Below, in pieces: positions 6,301-8,250 of a stretch of DNA of 8,250 nt (positions are counted from its first letter, which is position 1; each line of letters starts with the position of its first letter). The stretch covers positions 1 to 8,250 of the forward strand of contig CALDGN010000223.1 of NCBI GenBank assembly GCA_937942965.1. The letters run 5' to 3'. The translations under genes were made by a program, and so were the position numbers. Below the pieces are notes generated by a model. The model saw only the letters and a list, made by a program, of their open reading frames with translations. It did not search any database and was not told where the DNA came from. This stretch comes from an uncultured Acidimicrobiales bacterium. GTDB lineage: Bacteria; Actinomycetota; Acidimicrobiia; Acidimicrobiales; UBA10347.

Positions 6301-7134
6301 TCAAACGAGGCGACGAAGCAGATCGTGCAGGTGCCCGGAGAACTCTTCGACGGTCCCCTCGGCCAACTCGTTCTCGCCCTTGAGCACGGAGGCTAGGCCA
6401 GTCGACACGTCGAGCACGTTGCCCCACACGTCGGCCGTCATGCCGTACGGAAGCCTCATCTGCTCGGCCTTGTCGGCGGCTTCGACCAAGCCAACGACTC
6501 CCTTGGCGTCGTTGCCCTTCTTGCGGAGGCGACCAGCAGCCATGAACAGATCGGTCATGACCTGCACCGGGTCGGCGTCGATCCCGGGGCCGAACTCGCG
6601 CTCGGAAGCGTCGGTTTCGTCGAGACCGTCGAACAGCGCATCGACGCGCTCTTCGTCCTTTTCATAGACGAACAGATCGCCGTTGCGATCGAAGGCGTGG
6701 CTGATGCCATCGTCACCAAGGCGACGCAGCAAGCGTGCGTGATGCTCAGGATCAAGGTCTTCGAGTTCGTAAACCATCGTCGGCTGATCGAGATCGAGCG
6801 TCGGCATTGCGACGACTTCGGTCTCGGCGACGGCTGCGTCGACGACGGCTTCGTCTTCTTCGCGGACGATGAGCGTTGCGCCCTGCCAGGCATGAGGCAC
6901 GCCCGAGCGAGACAACATGCCGTCGAGAATTGACCGGCCCTGGCCCGTCCATTCGTGGAACTCATAGGCCAGCTGAGGTTCGTCCTCGCCGCCGACGTCG
7001 TCGGCTAGCTGCGGCCGTTCTGCGCTCGTCGGCACACCGCACTCGACGCAGGATTCGACGCCCGTGTCGTATTGGTTGCCGCACTGAAAGCACCAGACGT
7101 GCTCGGCGTCGTCTTCCATCTCCGTCGTACTCAC
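6301..7134 (-). CDS. Zinc-ribbon protein with two tandem repeats, function unknown
   Basis: This is a cytoplasmic acidic protein of 277 residues with no membrane segment. It begins with a zinc ribbon: WCFQCGN and SCVECG give CxxC-x10-CxxC at Cys15, 18, 29 and 32. Two alike units follow. Unit 1 (about 56-105) runs AYEFHEW...LSRSGVPHAW...LIVREEDEAVVDA. Unit 2 (about 120-170) runs VYELEDL...LGDDGISHAF...LFVYEKDEERVDA. Both have a strand, a helix, Gly-Ile/Val-x-His-Ala, a strand and an acidic helix, recalling the small DUF2007-type 'signal-transducing' fold. An all-helical C-terminus (about 188-277) contains LRKKGNDAKGVVGLVEAADK (203-222). The function is unknown. The start is GTG at 7134 (ATG at 7119 is the alternative); CATGAT ends 6 nt before the GTG, suggesting leaderless transcription. 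The frame stays open much further upstream, but that part is antisense to glpX and not real. It is followed by the J-domain gene. Confidence 0.78.
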   Translation of the reverse strand: MSTTEMEDDAEHVWCFQCGNQYDTGVESCVECGVPTSAERPQLADDVGGEDEPQLAYEFHEWTGQGRSILDGMLSRSGVPHAWQGATLIVREEDEAVVDAAVAETEVVAMPTLDLDQPTMVYELEDLDPEHHARLLRRLGDDGISHAFDRNGDLFVYEKDEERVDALFDGLDETDASEREFGPGIDADPVQVMTDLFMAAGRLRKKGNDAKGVVGLVEAADKAEQMRLPYGMTADVWGNVLDVSTGLASVLKGENELAEGTVEEFSGHLHDLLRRLV

Positions 7135-7251
7135 GGCGCCATCATGCCACCTCGGCGGGGCCTCGCCACCAGACCGTCCGTGGCGGTACTCAAGATGGCG
7201 GTGACCCCTCCGATAGGTTGGGGACAACCCCCTCTCCAGGAGCGCCCCTGC
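7135..7251. promoter_or_regulatory. Divergent promoter region between the zinc-ribbon gene and glpX
   Basis: On the plus strand a -10-like TAGGTT (7214-7219) would give a start near 7226, followed by the strong ribosome binding site AGGAG (7238-7242), 9 nt before the glpX ATG. No clear -35 box is seen. A 5-bp inverted repeat GGTTG-GGGA-CAACC (7216-7229) overlaps the end of the -10 and could be an operator or chance. On the minus strand CATGAT (7146-7141) sits 6 nt before the zinc-ribbon GTG. Confidence 0.45.
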
Positions 7252-8238
7252 ATGAGTACCGTCCCGGATCGCAACCTCGCCCTCGAGCTTGTCCGTGTAA
7301 CCGAGAGCGGCGCCCTTGCGGCCAGCCGCTGGATGGGACGTGGCGACAAAGAAGGCGCCGACGGAGCTGCGGTCCACGCCATGCGCACGATGCTCAGCAG
7401 TGTCGACATGGATGGCTTGGTCATCATCGGCGAGGGCGAAAAAGACGAAGCCCCGATGCTCTACAACGGCGAGCGTCTCGGCAACGGCAAGGGCGCCAAG
7501 GTCGATGTCGCCGTCGACCCGATCGACGGCACCACACTCACCGCCTACGGCCGCAGCAACGCCATCGCCGTCATCGCCGTGTCCGACGCTGGATCCATGT
7601 TTAACCCCGGTCCGCTCGTCTACATGGACAAGATCGCGGTCGGCCCAGAGTGCGCGGGAGCCATCGACATCGATGCCTCCCCCACCGAGAACCTGCACCG
7701 CATCGCCGGCGCCAAGCGCGAACGCATCCGTGACCTCACCGTCGTCGTCCTCGACCGGCCCCGCCACGATGAGCTGATCGACGAGATCCGCACCGCGGGG
7801 GCTCGCATCCGCCTGATCCCCGATGGCGACGTCGCCGGCGCAATCTCGACCGCATGGCAAGACGCCGGTGCCGACGTGCTGATGGGCATCGGTGGAACGC
7901 CTGAGGGCGTGATCACTGCGGCCGCGCTCAAGTGCATGGGGGGCGAAATCCAGGGCCGCCTGTGGGCTCGCGACGACGCCGAGCGCAAGGCCGCGACCGA
8001 AGCTGGCTACAACCTCGACCGCAAGCTCACCACCGACGATCTCGTCGCCGGTGACAACTGCTTCTTCGCCGCAACCGGCATCACCGACGGCGACCTCATT
8101 CGCGGCGTGCACTTCAATGCACAAGGCGCAACAACGCAAAGCCTCGTCATGCGTTCACGTTCCGGCACCGTCCGGCTCGTCAACGCCAACCACCGCATCG
8201 ACAAGCTCGAAGAAGTCTCCGCCGTCGACTACACCTGA
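7252..8238 (+). CDS. glpX: Fructose-1,6-bisphosphatase class II
   Basis: GlpX hydrolyses fructose 1,6-bisphosphate to fructose 6-phosphate in the cytoplasm, a committed step of gluconeogenesis, and is the usual FBPase of Actinobacteria. The protein has 328 residues, typical for the family. Metal and substrate motifs are complete: GRGDKEGADGAA (29-40, Asp32), VIIGEGEKDEAPMLYNGE (57-74, Glu61), AVDPIDGTT (87-95, Asp89 and Asp92) and GIGGTPEGVITAAALKCMGG (212-231, Glu218). These match E. coli GlpX D33, E57, D85/D88 and E213 by eye. The ATG at 7252 is chosen because AGGAG lies 9 nt upstream and the family N-terminus (RNLALELVRVTE) begins directly after. The frame is open further upstream to 7072, but that overlaps the divergent gene and the promoter. 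Some family members also dephosphorylate sedoheptulose 1,7-bisphosphate; nothing here decides that. Confidence 0.97.
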   Translation: MSTVPDRNLALELVRVTESGALAASRWMGRGDKEGADGAAVHAMRTMLSSVDMDGLVIIGEGEKDEAPMLYNGERLGNGKGAKVDVAVDPIDGTTLTAYGRSNAIAVIAVSDAGSMFNPGPLVYMDKIAVGPECAGAIDIDASPTENLHRIAGAKRERIRDLTVVVLDRPRHDELIDEIRTAGARIRLIPDGDVAGAISTAWQDAGADVLMGIGGTPEGVITAAALKCMGGEIQGRLWARDDAERKAATEAGYNLDRKLTTDDLVAGDNCFFAATGITDGDLIRGVHFNAQGATTQSLVMRSRSGTVRLVNANHRIDKLEEVSAVDYT

Positions 8239-8250
8239 TCAGCCGAACGC

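Noticed and set aside
7072..7251. Longer glpX start 60 codons upstream
   Set aside because: It would overlap the divergent zinc-ribbon gene. The added residues are not family-like, and AGGAG supports the ATG at 7252.
7135..8139. Upstream continuation of the zinc-ribbon frame to 612 codons
   Set aside because: The added part is exactly antisense to glpX, whose motifs are complete. The zinc ribbon begins just after the GTG at 7134.

Overview
The window is GC-rich (roughly 60-65 % by eye), with strong G/C preference at third codon positions, GTG starts, few Shine-Dalgarno sites and TANNNT-type -10 hexamers. Together with the gene set (GlpX-type fructose bisphosphatase, a DUF222-like protein behind a perfect actinobacterial-type SOS box, a divergent MurA) this points to an actinobacterial chromosome. 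An Acidimicrobiia/Ilumatobacter-like lineage is my best guess, but the sequence alone does not prove it. I see no tRNA, rRNA, CRISPR array, insertion sequence or phage gene.

Layout. Positions 1-250 (minus) hold the N-terminal 83 codons of a probable DUF222/HNH-endonuclease ('13E12'-like) protein that runs off the left edge. Its upstream region (251-547) has no gene, but contains a palindromic LexA/SOS box placed exactly in the 17-bp spacer of a good promoter, followed by a leader of about 195 nt with a nested inverted repeat. Positions 548-1849 (minus) encode a MurA-family enolpyruvyl transferase that keeps the catalytic Lys and Cys but differs at several other conserved sites. A 61-bp divergent region separates it from an MFS transporter (1911-3458, plus) with an unusual N-terminal extension of about 120 residues. 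This converges, with a 21-bp gap, on a minus-strand group: a zinc-ribbon protein with two internal repeats (7134-6301), a protein with a C-terminal J domain (6230-5517) and a HyuA-type hydantoinase/oxoprolinase subunit (5480-3480). A 117-bp divergent region then leads to glpX (7252-8238, plus), the class II fructose-1,6-bisphosphatase.

How the genes fit together. GlpX (gluconeogenesis) and the MurA homologue (peptidoglycan precursor chemistry) are metabolic genes. The zinc-ribbon and J-domain genes are close, co-directional and possibly co-transcribed; the spacing would also allow hyuA to be read from the same transcript, although no shared pathway is evident. The DUF222/HNH gene looks like a DNA-damage-inducible unit. 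No complete novel system is visible. The most interesting items are the SOS-controlled DUF222/HNH promoter, the zinc-ribbon/tandem-repeat protein, the divergent MurA and the extended MFS protein.
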